NCBI GenBank assembly: GCA_964035015.1
Contig: OZ036005.1
Coordinates: forward strand, 5,030,747-5,094,746
Direction of reading: 5' to 3'
Source: Corallium rubrum
Lineage: Eukaryota; Cnidaria; Anthozoa; Scleralcyonacea; Coralliidae
Length of the DNA stretch: 64,000 nucleotides
A program made the position numbers and the translations under genes. This document shows, in pieces, positions 30,530 through 41,399 of the stretch (positions within the stretch are counted from its first letter, which is position 1; each line of letters starts with the position of its first letter). The notes under the pieces were generated by a model that saw only the letters and a program-made list of their open reading frames with translations, made no database searches and was not told the origin of the DNA.

Positions 30530-30609
30530 AACTGACTTTAAACACTTCCAAGCACGCAGCTGACCAAATTAAACACTTCGACTTCGCTTCGAACCACTTC
30601 GCTTCGAAC

Positions 30610-31463
30610 CTCTCTCCTCCGCAGAGGCTTTGCGTGGATAATGAGGTCTAACATGAAGTAGCTACGTGCTACGAGGGAAAACCGCTAGTGGAAGAAACGT
30701 GGGCGTAAGGTCAGAGGCGTGCGGTGAACCCTGGGAAGACGGAAAACGAGAAAAGAAGCCTCTGCCAGATAATGTGCCGTTCTCTGGACAAATCCGCGGT
30801 TCTCTGGTCATGGCAGACAGCGACGATAGTTTGCACGAAGTACATTGTTTTCTTCAAGATCTAAGGCTAGAATGTACTTCTGGATGTTATTCTGAATTTT
30901 TCTATGGAATCACCTGCCGAACGGGTCGAAAAATTCGAAACGCTGCCAGACTGACAAACGTTTCATCGAACGTTGTCAACTGCCTGGAAGCTTTCCACTC
31001 CTGATTAAGTATTAACTTGATAAACAAAGCCGACGAACAGCGCTAGAAATATTCTCGGTGCTAACTTTCTACGACATAATGGTAAGATCTATGTTTACAA
31101 CAGTTCGTCCTTTGAGATGAATGATAAACTTTCTCATGTAGCGTTTGTTTTATACTTTTATTTGCATAAATTCAAAACCGGAAAATCCTGTCCTTGTGTT
31201 GCAGTAACATTGTCGAGTTGAGAAGTATCAGCGATTTAAATGTGTCTTTTGTCCACAGTTTAGTGATTTCCGACTTTTGCGTAGTAGATTTGTTGATTAT
31301 ATAATGAAATCCCGAGTCTGGCGCCTAGTCCATCACGGAATTTGGGCGCCATATTGACATCATTATCTGGCAGAGGCTCATTTTCTTTCCCTCTTCCCAT
31401 CATTCCCCGCGCGTCTTCCCTCACCCGCACGCCTGCCCCTCCGAGCCTCTGCGGAGGAGAGAG
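30610..31463 (+). mobile_element. 854 bp TIR transposon, copy 2, 9 bp TSD
   Basis: Same ends as 16682-17533 in inverted orientation. Flanked by GCTTCGAAC (30601-30609, 31464-31472). It sits about 80 bp upstream of the Helentron start codon. Confidence 0.87.
30666..31004 (+). CDS. 112-aa ORF inside the 9 bp-TSD transposon, copy 2
   Basis: Twin of 17139-17477 with one residue change (NCLEAFHS at the end). No recognised domain. The codon ahead of GKTASGRN and the better-placed internal MADSDDS are both possible starts. Confidence 0.35.
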   Translation: MLRGKTASGRNVGVRSEACGEPWEDGKREKKPLPDNVPFSGQIRGSLVMADSDDSLHEVHCFLQDLRLECTSGCYSEFFYGITCRTGRKIRNAARLTNVSSNVVNCLEAFHS

Positions 31464-31609
31464 GCTTCGAACCACTCGATCGAAAAGAAGGAAAGCACGT
31501 GTGACATCATAGATATATCACATGCCTGCAGTTTCGCAAAGCCTGTTGGGGCCATTTCGCGACAGAAAAAAAACCCAGACCGAAACCTAGACTCGTTCTA
31601 CCACAGGTA

Positions 31610-31850
31610 GCCCGAGTAACAAGACGCCTGGTCAGGCGTTCACTCGGGCTACTGCCGAATAACGATATGTTGTTGCCAAATAACGATATGTTGTTGCCGA
31701 ATTGTTGTGTGTTCTAATAGCCCAATTCAGTAATGTTTTATTGTTGCCAAACGATATTTTTGTCACTGAATGTTTTGTTATTGCCAACAAACGTCTTGTT
31801 GTTGCCATGAAATAGTTAGAAGCGATAGCCAAATGTTACACGATCACGTT
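31610..31850 (-). repeat. Inverted copy of the 14338-type repeat
   Basis: A nested hairpin opens it: outer GTAGCCCGAGT / ACTCGGGCTAC and inner ACGCCT / AGGCGT. GTTGTTGCCAAACGATATTT and GTTGTTGCCATGAAATAGTT lines follow, the complement of 14553-14655. Confidence 0.75.
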
Positions 31851-32345
31851 GGTCAGTTGCTATGATTTTTCTCCCAGACGGCGCCCGCTGAGTTTATTAT
31901 GTCACGTGACTAGTTTGTGCAATGGAGGATATACAAAATTTCACGCATGAATACACATAAATTAGGCATACAATATTGGAATTGTTATAATCTAAAATGC
32001 CATTTTGTGGTAAATTAGGCATTCTTTTTTCAGAATGTCCCATTGTTAGAAGACCAATTTTGTGATTTCGATAAATTTTGTAGGATTTTCCGAATGCCAT
32101 TTTTTAGCTATAGGGGTGGTTAAACTTGCGTTTTACTAGAATTTTTCGCGATATTTTTGTGTTCAGAGATTTTATGTAGTTTTTTCTTTAAAATGATCTT
32201 GGAACTTATATGTCATTTTGTTGTGTTTATTCGCAAAATGCCAAAAACCGACTCTGGGGACCACTATTCGGTATGAATTTGGTAATATATTCCTTACCAG
32301 TCTTCAAACGACATATTCTTCAAATGGAAATCAAAGTTTTGTATA

Positions 32346-35300
32346 ATGGCGTCGAGTAGCGAGACAGGAAGACAAGAAGAAATGTAAGTACAGCGAGCTT
32401 AAACCCCTATTTTGAAAACCACTTTTGACGTCCGCCATCTTTGCTTCTTCTTCAACAGCCAATCTGGCAAATATAATGACTTTGATTTATTTTCAACGTT
32501 GCTAGAAATGAAGAAAAATGCAACAGATCTAAACAGTGTACGAAAGACAAGGGACATCCTGGAAAATGCAATTCTGAGAGGCAAGTGAATCCATTCTGGT
32601 TGGACTCGCGTTTTCAAATAAGGAATTCTCTTAAAAGAGAGATGAGAGAAGAGTGCGAGCGAGCAAAAGAAGATCATGAAGCGAAACTGGCTCGTTTTGG
32701 TGATCTAGCCGAGCAACAACAACTCTTGGATAGGAAAAAGAATGATGTAGAAATACTAAGAAAGGAATCAGGTAAGCTATGGGGGTATTAAGCACACGTA
32801 ATCTTCTTAGTTCATCATCTCCCTTGTCTAAAAGTAACCAAGTGAGTACAATACTTTCAATACTGGAGTGGGAAAGTTTATAGCACTTGGTAATTTTAAT
32901 TTGCCCAAAATATACAAAGTTAATGTAATGTTCTGATCTACAGATAATACATGTGTAAATATTCACATTAATCAATGTTCTTAAATTATTTACTTTTTTG
33001 TTAGAAATAACACTGCAAGCTTCAAAGCAAGAAGTTAGTACTCTCCAACAAAAAGTCAAGGAATTGAAGGAAGAGTATGACAGATTGAAAGTTCTTCTTC
33101 AACAAACCCAGCAGGCACGGTCAAAGCGAATAAAAAACCAGACCACCTTTGTGATGATAAGTGATGCAAGTAACAGCACAAGATACCGAAGACGCAAAGA
33201 AACTGCAGATGCCTTAACTTATATTCATGGTGGAGAAGAACCAGCAATCTATGGAGCATGGGATTTTGTTGCTGCCAATGCTACAAAAGAAGTCATAGAT
33301 AAGTTGTTTTCTAATTACAAGAGAGGGAGGTATTTACACGGGGTATTTGGAAAGGCAGTAAGTCAGTACAACAATTCTGAACAGGCATTAAAACAAGCTG
33401 TTGCAATGAAATATCAAAATTTTCTATCTAGACGTAAATTTAAACTAGTTTGTAAAACTCAAAGTTCAGTATTTAATGCTGAAAAGGAAATTTGGCTACC
33501 TAGAAATTTGAAATGTTTAGATGTTGACATATCTTTGCCTAAAATTGTCAATGACTTGAAGGTAGATAGATTTGTGAAAGGTCTTGATATAGGCCATGTT
33601 TCGCCTATCCCAAACTATTCTGGTGTATCCCGCACTATCACAGGTTTAGTATACATGATTTTACACATGTATTTAGGATCACCTCGGCTTTACAATCAAA
33701 TGCTGTGGTTTAATGAGAACAGAGATCATTTTATTTTTCAGTTTTCAGATGATGGTGCCCCAGAAACAAGTGAGCTTGGGATGTGTATTGGGTCACTTAC
33801 TTGTTGGAATTTTGGTGCAAAGGTAAGGAGTAGAGACTCACATTATTTGCTGCATTGTTTAAGTGTTCCAGAAAAAGATCCCATAATGGCAGATCTCTGG
33901 AAACAACATACCGATGAGATGCTTGTTCTTGAAGGCAATCTTGTCAATATAGCTGGCCATCAATGCACTATTGAGTTCCAACCTAGTGCAGATCAGTCAT
34001 GGCAAAGCTGGGCAAACAATGAGCTCAATCAAGCTGCAACATACCCATCCCCCTATGCTAATGTATACAAGGGTAGTCTGAATAGAATGGGTCAGTCTAT
34101 TGGCTTCTCAGAGACTGATACCTGGAAACCCCCAACCTTAGCAACAAGGGAAGAAGATGTAAGAAAACTTGAGGCATTTAGAAAGGGTTTGTCAACAGAG
34201 TTGACACATGCCCAAATTCACAGCCGAGAGCTAGTTTTCATGGCAGAGAATGGTATAAGACAGGCAGGGCCACCTCGCATTGGGAAATTTGCTGATCGCC
34301 AAAGGCCCGAGCCTGTACATAATGAAATTAATTCTTGGCAACATATGTTAAATTTAATTTACAAAGAAGCATTGCACAGGGGAGTTGTTGATATATTTTT
34401 GAAGATATTAAGCTCACCAGTTAAATTATATCTGTGTGATGTTGTTGAACAAAGTGTGGTAGTGGAGGCTCCTGGTTGTGGTCTGGCTTTTGTTGCCAAG
34501 CAAATCAAGGAGCACTATGAAAACAAAGATTGTAGAGCAAACAATCTCACCTCTAGGTTGATTGGGAGACAAGCTATAGCGTTGGCAAGGTATGGGTACC
34601 GGTTGGTCGATTGTTTGCAGACAGTTAATGAGAGTACCTCTGAAAAATTGAAGAGGCAAGCTTTAGGAAAAGCAGTGGAATTCCTTAGAGATGCTGGCAC
34701 TTTGTTTAACAAAGTTTATACCAGCCCACCTGAAATATTGCAGCTGAAAGAGTCATTGACAAAATATTTTAATCTCTTGGCATTGTTTTTTCCTTCTTCA
34801 GTGAATATTACAGTATGGACAATGGCATATGCCCTGCCATATAATGCTTCCCTGCTTTATGATCAATATAAAGTAGGCTATGGCATTATCTCACTACAGG
34901 CTAAAGAATCCAAGCATGCAGGCATAAAGCATGATCTTGCCCTAACTAATCGTTCAAAGGCTGTTGGCAAATTAGGAAAATGGTGGCAAGTTATGCGGGC
35001 TAATTATGTCAGAGCTTTTTATTTGCCAGAGCATCATCCTATGCCCTCAATGTATGTCTCACACTATGAATCACGGGTCCCCCCTCATGTTAAAGATATT
35101 CTTATCTGTGAATGTGGGAGGGAGAAAAATGGTGAAGTGTTGCAATGTTCTTTTTGTGAGCAATGTGAGGTTGTCCTTAAATGTGCAGAAATGCAAGCCC
35201 TTACTGAAGAGGTACTTGTCATATTGAAGCCAGTAAGTTGTTCTTTGTGTGTTGAAAGATTCTCTGATGATATTTCTCTAGATGCTCATGTAAAGTCAGT

Positions 35301-35454
35301 ACATGTCCTGCAAACTGGCACAAGGTCTGTTATTGATCCAAGAACTCTTTCAGTTAAGCAACTTCGAGATGAGTTGAAAAGGCATGGTTTAAGTGTGGTA
35401 GGAAACAAACAGCATCTATGCAAGAGACTGGAAGGTCACTTCAATATTTATTAA
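32346..35454 (+). CDS. DDE-type transposase-like protein with coiled coil, zinc fingers and SAP domain
   Basis: Exon 1 (32346-32383, MASSSETGRQEE) ends at a strong donor. Exon 2 starts 32459. A coiled-coil exon ends at 32771 and joins in phase to 33005-35454. The 32585-32640 junction is unclear (short intron or one frameshift). In the main exon, counting from 32998, candidate catalytic acids are Asp251/252 (FQFSDDGAP), Asp332 (SADQSWQSWANN followed by AATYPSPYANV, like the YPCPWC strand of large DDE transposases) and Glu637 (LQAKESKHAGIKH). CEC/CSFC Cys pairs follow at 704-723, a C2H2 finger (C748, C751, H764, H769) and a SAP DNA-binding motif (784-815). LTNRSK and KWWQVMR motifs recur in related invertebrate transposases as I recall them. 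Superfamily not assigned. The main frame is intact, so the gene may be active or domesticated. Confidence 0.72.
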
Positions 35455-36470
35455 TTATTTTCATGAGTGTATTATAATTATATCATAATATCCAATTATA
35501 TATCCTGATACAATAATATATAATATAAGTATAAATACAGTGGTGGTTACAAAGTTGTGCTTAAATGCAAAGCCTAATCTCAAGCTGTTAGTTATAGTGT
35601 AATGTAATTTTTTTAGAACAAACACTTCCAACAAACTGTGAAAGCTCTTTTAAAATTAAGTACTGTAAAGGTATCAAGAAAATTGAAAGCAATACCCATT
35701 TCTACTGTTCTAACAAGTCAATACCATATTTTACACTGCAATTAAGCAGCTGTTTGCAACCACTGTATAATGTACTTGTGCAATACTACATAACTACACA
35801 ATTTGTTAATCATATATATGTATAGTAATAATTACCAATTTTTTGGTGTATTTATCTTTTAGGTAAGTGTTTATTACAGTAGTTGCCTCTTTTTCCTCTC
35901 CTGCTACTATGGCAATTTTGACAGACAGTTTCATAATTTATGCCATTTATTTGCAATGACAATTATAAAGATTTTGTAATATAATTTTGTAATATAATTT
36001 CAGTATTTAATAAAATTGTGAGTACACAATTGTGGTTTGTTTTGTGTCAAAATTGCATGCAGTAATACACATGCCTACAGTGTACATCGATAGAGTATTT
36101 CCTGCATAATACAGAATTCAATAAGTTTTTATCTGATGAATAAAGCAGTTTTAGCTAAAAAATATCCAGTCGATAGAACTTATTCACAAATATGCAATGC
36201 TTAGGAATACTATAAGATGAAGTGCCATGTTGATCTTTTATCATACACCCTCTGTACATGCCTGTCTAGTGGTGTAACAAAGGGGAGCTAGGAGGAGTAC
36301 ACGCCCCTTTTTTAAATGGTACCCCTCCCCCCACAAAAAATGCAAGAATTTTATTTATTTTTTTGTGGGGGAGGGGGCTGCTGCTGGATACCTCCTATGT
36401 TCCTCCTCCATACACTCCATAGTTTGAGTCCTGGGTAAGAGCTATTGTAGCTTGCCAGATTCTACAGTAG
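35455..36470. other. Downstream AT-rich region
   Basis: 3' flank of the transposase-like gene. No ORF. AATAAAATTGTGAG near 36009 offers a polyadenylation signal. A G/C-run region at 36290-36380 resembles a degraded MITE. Confidence 0.4.
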
Positions 36471-36632
36471 CCTAATTAATTTCATGTTGCGAAAGAGATT
36501 GGCACTGTCCTGCAAAATCCATTAGTGCCAGTCTCCGTTGTGGTGTGAAACAAATGAATATTGCACACCCGAGGCTGGTACTAACAGATTTTCCAGGACA
36601 GTGCCAGTCTCTTTCGCGACATGAAATTAGGC
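36471..36632. mobile_element. ~160 bp foldback
   Basis: CCTAATTAATTTCATGTTGC then GAAAGAGATTGGCACTGTCC pairs with the complement at 36590-36632 (AGGACAGTGCCAGTCTCTTT, CGCGACATGAAATTAGG). MITE-like. Confidence 0.75.
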
Positions 36633-36696
36633 AATGGTGAGTGTTCTCACATGCAGAAATATTAAGAAGATTTGGTTGAACAAAATTAGCTGGTAA

Positions 36697-36750
36697 AAGT
36701 AGCTCTTGTGTGCAGCTGGCTTTGTAGCCAGCTGCACACAAGAGCTACTT
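36697..36750. repeat. Perfect 25 bp hairpin
   Basis: Arms 36697-36721 and 36726-36750 are exactly complementary (AAGTAGCTCTTGTGTGCAGC then TGGCT), loop TTGT. Confidence 0.92.
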
Positions 36751-36982
36751 GGTGTAGGTGAGCTAAACATCTTGCGAGGCCGTTTGCTCAGCAAGATTCT
36801 TTTGTGTGCGCGCATCATTTTTCATGGGTGGGAATTTTATCTTGCAAGGCTATGAGACAAAATATATCTATTGTGTTTGATATCTGAGAATCTGGCTAAG
36901 CAAATGGCCTCGCGAGGTTGACTTTTAGAATATATGTATATTACTATATTTTCTCTATTTAACTATTTTACTGCATGTAAGT

Positions 36983-37711
36983 TCACAAACAATCCTGATT
37001 CATGAGGGCCTGTAGACTAGTATCCAACACAAAGTCGTCCGACGTGTATCGCTGTATATAAAACGAAATTGTCAAAGTTTCCTTTTTCATACAGTAATCC
37101 ATGCAGAGTGGTGTGATACTAGTAACAGCTATGACCGATCTGCCATTGTAAACAGACAGCATCTTTTTCCCAGGCGTTTTTGACGGTACCTTTTTAAAAT
37201 GTCTGAATGCGAGAACACTTTCTCCAGAAAATCTGGCAGGCGAAAACAGTTGAGACGCTGTGTTCATAGTGCTGATTGTCACATATTGTTTTGAGCCATC
37301 ACTTTTACTCTGTACGTCGCCAGAATACCCTCTCACCAAAACAAGAATATGTCGGTAAATAGCCCAGGGAATTGCCATCGTCACAGGATTTATTAAACCA
37401 GTAGCTTTAGAGTGCGACAGCTTGTTTCGAAAAGCCTTCCCGATTTGCTTCAGGTAGAAGTCGATCAGTGGGCCAGCAAGCTCAAGTTTATTGCCGACAA
37501 CTTCCTCTAGCAAGCCATCCATTGATCCCATCCCAAAATCTGGTTTTTGCTTTCCTCCTCGCACTCTTTTCAGCCACTGGCCTTCCACGGTAAATTTCAT
37601 ATCAACCGCCAACGTATTCCAAAATTTTTCCCCCCTATCGGTGTCATTTCCAAGCGATTTAAAATCCGCTGTTGTTTCGCTCGACTCACTCCTTGATAAA
37701 GTGGCGGCCAT
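36983..37711 (-). CDS. Unrecognised 242-aa ORF, convergent with the transposase-like gene
   Basis: Starts MAATLSRSESSETTADFKSL in a good Kozak context (AAAATGGCC) and stays open to TGA/TAG at 36983. No family recognised. Residues 30-90 look helical and charged (FWNTLAVDMKF, GKQKPDFGMGSMDGLLEEV). The middle holds KAFRNKLSHSKATGLINP and a hydrophobic MAIPWAIYRHILVLVRGY. The C-terminal half looks beta-rich. No signal peptide. Its position tail-to-tail with the DDE gene suggests a second gene of the same element, or an unrelated host or captured gene. A weak matching pair CAGACGGCGCCCGCTGAG (31879) / GGCGGGCGCCGTGCGGG (38029) could be TIRs that enclose both. Confidence 0.5.
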   Translation of the reverse strand: MAATLSRSESSETTADFKSLGNDTDRGEKFWNTLAVDMKFTVEGQWLKRVRGGKQKPDFGMGSMDGLLEEVVGNKLELAGPLIDFYLKQIGKAFRNKLSHSKATGLINPVTMAIPWAIYRHILVLVRGYSGDVQSKSDGSKQYVTISTMNTASQLFSPARFSGESVLAFRHFKKVPSKTPGKKMLSVYNGRSVIAVTSITPLCMDYCMKKETLTISFYIQRYTSDDFVLDTSLQALMNQDCL

Positions 37712-38869
37712 TTTGTTATGTGTTTACTGGATACACTGCTGACAATATGCGCCCGCACAAGTGGGAGAATATTTGACGGTACTGACCAACGTGGATTGTT
37801 GCACCTGCCATAAAAATGCAACATTAAGGCTTTCTGGTTCGGAATTTAACTCGCGACCCAGAAACATTTTATTCGGCGCGAAGATAATTCGACGTGTAAC
37901 TCGAACAGGCATTAATATCGTCGCATTATCCGTCTGACTCAGACGAATTGCTGAGACGAATTTAGTTTGTGTCCAATTTAATCGAGTTATACCACAGGCG
38001 GCCCAAGCTCAGGTTGTGGCGGGCGCCGTGCGGGCAATTTAACGTTCAAACTTGAACTAAAATACGAAAGAGTTTTCAATAAAATAACTTTACATTGAGT
38101 TCGTGATGTGTTGTCTTCTATCTGTGTGTTTCTTGTATTGATTTGAAGCGATTTATGTATGTTTTTGTTTCCCGTACTACGCAGAAAAAATAAAGGCCAC
38201 ATACTACGATCCGACTTCGAAAATTGAACGACAATCATGTTCCTTTCTGTGGTTGTGTCAAGCTAGCACATCACTAATCAACCATATAAGCAATTTACTT
38301 GGAAAACCTACCAACACTTTGGCCAAAGGCGAAGCTAGTTTAAAAGAGAGAACTCGCAAAATCGAGCACGGATTGCCATGGAACATCAACAGCGTAAAGC
38401 ATAAGAAAGATGCCTCGTTGGAAGCGATTTCGAAACCGGAGTTGTTGTGTCATTGAATCACAGTGAAACGTTTATTTAAGACTTCCAAATATGCAAACTA
38501 TCGATATTAACAAACACCAAGAAGGTTAATTCATGAAGACAGAATGGACGATCGAGTTGCGAAAGCCACGGGAATACACATCATTGACATGCTATATATG
38601 TTTACATCAAGTTGACCTGAAGAGGTACAAGAAACAAACGCCACAGTACATCAAAAAACGTATATACTATTTACTGAGTAATAACAACTACAAAACACCA
38701 GTAATAATCACTGAATAATGCAAAATATGAACATGTTGAACTGTTTGTATGTCTAGATTTCATGTAGGTGTCGTAATACATTTGACAGTGATTTGGAAAC
38801 GTGTGTTTTAAAACCGATGTTTAAATATTTTCTGTTTGCCCCATATAAACAATATATATCTAAATGATC
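37712..38869. other. Non-coding flank with fragments of a dispersed repeat
   Basis: 38750-38869 matches sequence near 14195 and 63160 (ATGTCTAGA..., CGAAACGTGTGTTT, AAATGATCGCTTGAAT). No reliable ORF; short frames here lack support. Confidence 0.45.
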
Positions 38870-38877
38870 GCTTGAAT

Positions 38878-39759
38878 GGGCTGTTCGGAAAACGCGGGGT
38901 GCGGGGTGCGGGGTGCGGGGTGCGGGGTGCGGGGTGCGGGGTGCGGGGTGAATTTAATTTTTAATAATAAAAGCGAATAAAGTATATCTTTTAGTTGTTG
39001 TTGTTTTAAAATTATTCCTATTGAAAAATATTCGTATAAAACCAGGCGGTACAGTATTACAAATATATATAGCTATTTTAATAAGCCAATGTAAGTCCTA
39101 GTCTCCCTCGCAGACGTTCTTTGGGTCGGACTCTCATCCCTCCGACCCAAAGAACGGCTGCGAGGGAGACTGTAAGTCCAAGATGGGGTTCGAATTACAT
39201 CTAGTATATCAGGCTAGAGTATATAGTATACGAGCTGGTAAACACGTTAGTGGGTCAGGATAGCGTGTAAGCTAGGCGAATTATTTCGTTGAACTGCAGT
39301 CCTTATGTATTATTGTTGGGTTTTTTAAGTCTGGCACTATCCAACACCAAACCACATCTAAGACTAATGTTATTATGTTACTTGGCTTACGTATATCGTC
39401 AAAATTGACCCCGACTAGCTGCCGTGTTTACCGCCTAGCTTATACGCTATCCTGACCCACCAACGTGTTTACTAGATGTGATTCGAACTTTAACTTAAAC
39501 TCGAATCCAAACTCGATGATTTGGGATTTCATCTTGGACTTACATTAACTTTAATTAAAATAGTTATATATTTTTAATACTGTACCGCTTGGTTTGAAAC
39601 GAATATTTTCGATAGGCATAATTTTAAAACAAAAGTATATCCTTTATTCGCTTTTATTATTAAAAATTAAATTCACCCCGCACCCCGCACCCCGCACCCC
39701 GCACCCCGCACCCCGCACCCCGCACCCCGCACCCCGCACCCCGCGTTTTCCGAACAGCC
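38878..39759. mobile_element. Foldback transposon with terminal G-rich heptamer arrays, 8 bp TSD
   Basis: Ends GGCTGTTCGGAAAACGCGGG and complement, flanked by GCTTGAAT (38870-38877, 39760-39767). Eight GGGGTGC units (38893-38950) on the left match about ten CACCCCG units (39673-39743) on the right. Homology between arms continues inward for ~350 bp (TTAATTTTTAATAATAAAAG; GTGGGTCAGGATAGCGTGTA). The left arm alone holds a 67 bp hairpin (39099-39165: TCTCCCTCGCAG, GTTCTTTGGGTCGGA). No ORF. Confidence 0.88.
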
Positions 39760-40087
39760 GCTTGAATGTCCTGAATCCAGCACTGTATGTTTTGTTACTG
39801 AAAGTATTTAGATCGCCGTTGTTATTCGGGAAAACGGACTTTTTGGCCGCGGATTGTCTGTATAGAGATTCTCCTCGATTTGTTGCATTTTTACGACATT
39901 TTAAACAAGAAAAGGTATTATTTGTCTCTATATCGTTAGACAAACGTTTATTACGATCCTAAAATGTTTCAAAACGTGTTTTTTTTTTGCTGCATATTTT
40001 ATTTCGGCTTGGTTATTTCGACATTGGAAGGGGATATAGTCCATTTTCCTGCACCGAAGAATTTTTGTAAGCTTGATTTGGAACTAA

Positions 40088-41240
40088 TGCATGAGTCAAT
40101 GTAAACCCCGACCCCCACCTCGGGACAAGGTGGGGGTTAACAGGAGATTGGTAGGGGATTTAGACCAGTGAACATTCCCAAAGGTAGAGGATTTGAAGCT
40201 TTCAGAATTTATTTGTCCCGAGGGTACGGGCATTGGGTGGCATTGGGTCATAGAGATCATATATAAACTAGAGGGGGCATTGGGGGATAAATCAGGTAAC
40301 CAATTGAAGGCTGCCATCTTGGATAAATTGGTTGGCAAAACAATGATGCCCAGATGAAATTTCTTGGTTCCAGGCCTTTTTTCTGTATCCGAAGCTAATT
40401 TTACATTTCTTGTTTATCTCGCCACATTTGTTTATGGAAAAAGAAGGTGGAAAACTCACGAACTACGTATTGTTAAAATACATCGTGTACGTATGTTGTC
40501 ACAAATGTCATAAGCTTTTGTTTCATATATAGTTGAAGTTTCTTCGTTACCTGTAGCGTTTTAAAACGTTCAAAATGTTCACACCTTTGTTCGTCAAATG
40601 ATGAGAAATGACACCTTGGTTTGGTTGTTTTTCCATAATTTTGCCAGAACTAAAGCTATAAGTTAAGGTTGTATAAAACTTCTGATATGTTTAAAAACAA
40701 AGCTTCATGATTTAAATTAGCTTTAAATTCATACCTAAAGTATTCCAAATTAAAAGTTATAGATAAAAGCAAACACCAAAACTGCAAAAGACAAAACAAA
40801 CTGCTTCCCACATTGACCAACTTCACCCAGGCCAGATCAAAATGACAAATGTTTTCACAATTTTAGAACACTTCTGGTTCAGATAAGAACTTAAAAGTTC
40901 TACCAGAAATTGCATTTTACAATATGTTCTGTTTGATATATTGCTCAGGGTTGTGCAGTAAGTATTTTAAAAACAATAGCCAAAATTCTAAGCACTTGTG
41001 ATAAGTCCAATTCTCATCATTTGACGAACAAAGGTGTGAACATTTTGAACGTTTTAAAACGCTACAGATAACGAAGAAACTTCAACTATATATGAAACAA
41101 AAGCTTATGAAATTTGTGACAACATACGTACACGATGTATTTTAACAATATGTACACTGTAAATTTCAGGGAGTAAAAATTACCCCATTTTAGGTGTAAA
41201 ATTTCCAAAGTGGATGGGGTGACTTTTCAAAGGGTAAAAA
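40088..41240 (-). repeat. Dispersed repeat, inverted relative to 53500-54425
   Basis: 40088-40140 (GTCAATGTAAACCCCGACCC) and 40300-40466 are complementary to 54373-54425 and 53821-53990. 41153-41240 (ACTGTAAATTTCAGGGAGTA) pairs with 53770-53820. ACCCC/GGGGT motifs are frequent in the adjoining 41155-41400. Interrupted by the foldback at 40467. Confidence 0.72.
40467..41152. mobile_element. 686 bp foldback insertion with TAC target duplication
   Basis: Arms of ~145 bp (40467-40612, 41017-41152) are nearly identical in inverted orientation: TATTGTTAAAATACATCGTG, GCGTTTTAAAACGTTCAAAA, TTCTCATCATTTGACGAAC (complement on the right). The paralogous locus at 53820 reads straight across, with a single TAC, so the insertion and its 3 bp duplication are directly visible. 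Confidence 0.85.
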
Positions 41241-41399
41241 CTACTCCTGGATTTGGGGCAATGTGGCCAAATGTTTACCCCTCTTTCGAGAGTAATGGCG
41301 GACCTAGCGGTATTTACCCCTTCAACTGGGGTGAATTTTTATTGGGGTTTACGGGGGGTGAAATTTACTCCATACGTTTGGGGTAAGTGGGACACTGGG

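Larger units (their letters stand above)
24890..30609 (-). mobile_element. Helentron (Helitron2-type) copy, internally deleted
   Basis: Coding content (protease, HUH Rep, EEP nuclease end) identifies a Helentron. Exact ends are not determined. The 5' side is cut by the 854 bp transposon at 30610; AATTAAACACTTCGACTTCG lies between. The 3' side leads into a MITE and the satellite. A CCCGAGT hairpin at 22868 could mark a 3' end, but the same hairpin occurs elsewhere without Helentron genes. Confidence 0.75.

Noticed and set aside
38253-38456. 67-residue frame (SLKERTRKIEHGLPWN)
   Set aside because: Begins at a non-ATG codon, no splice context and no recognised domain.
39644-39962. Pro-rich and Gly/Cys-rich frames near 39.7 kb
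   Set aside because: They translate the CACCCCG heptamer array of the foldback element.
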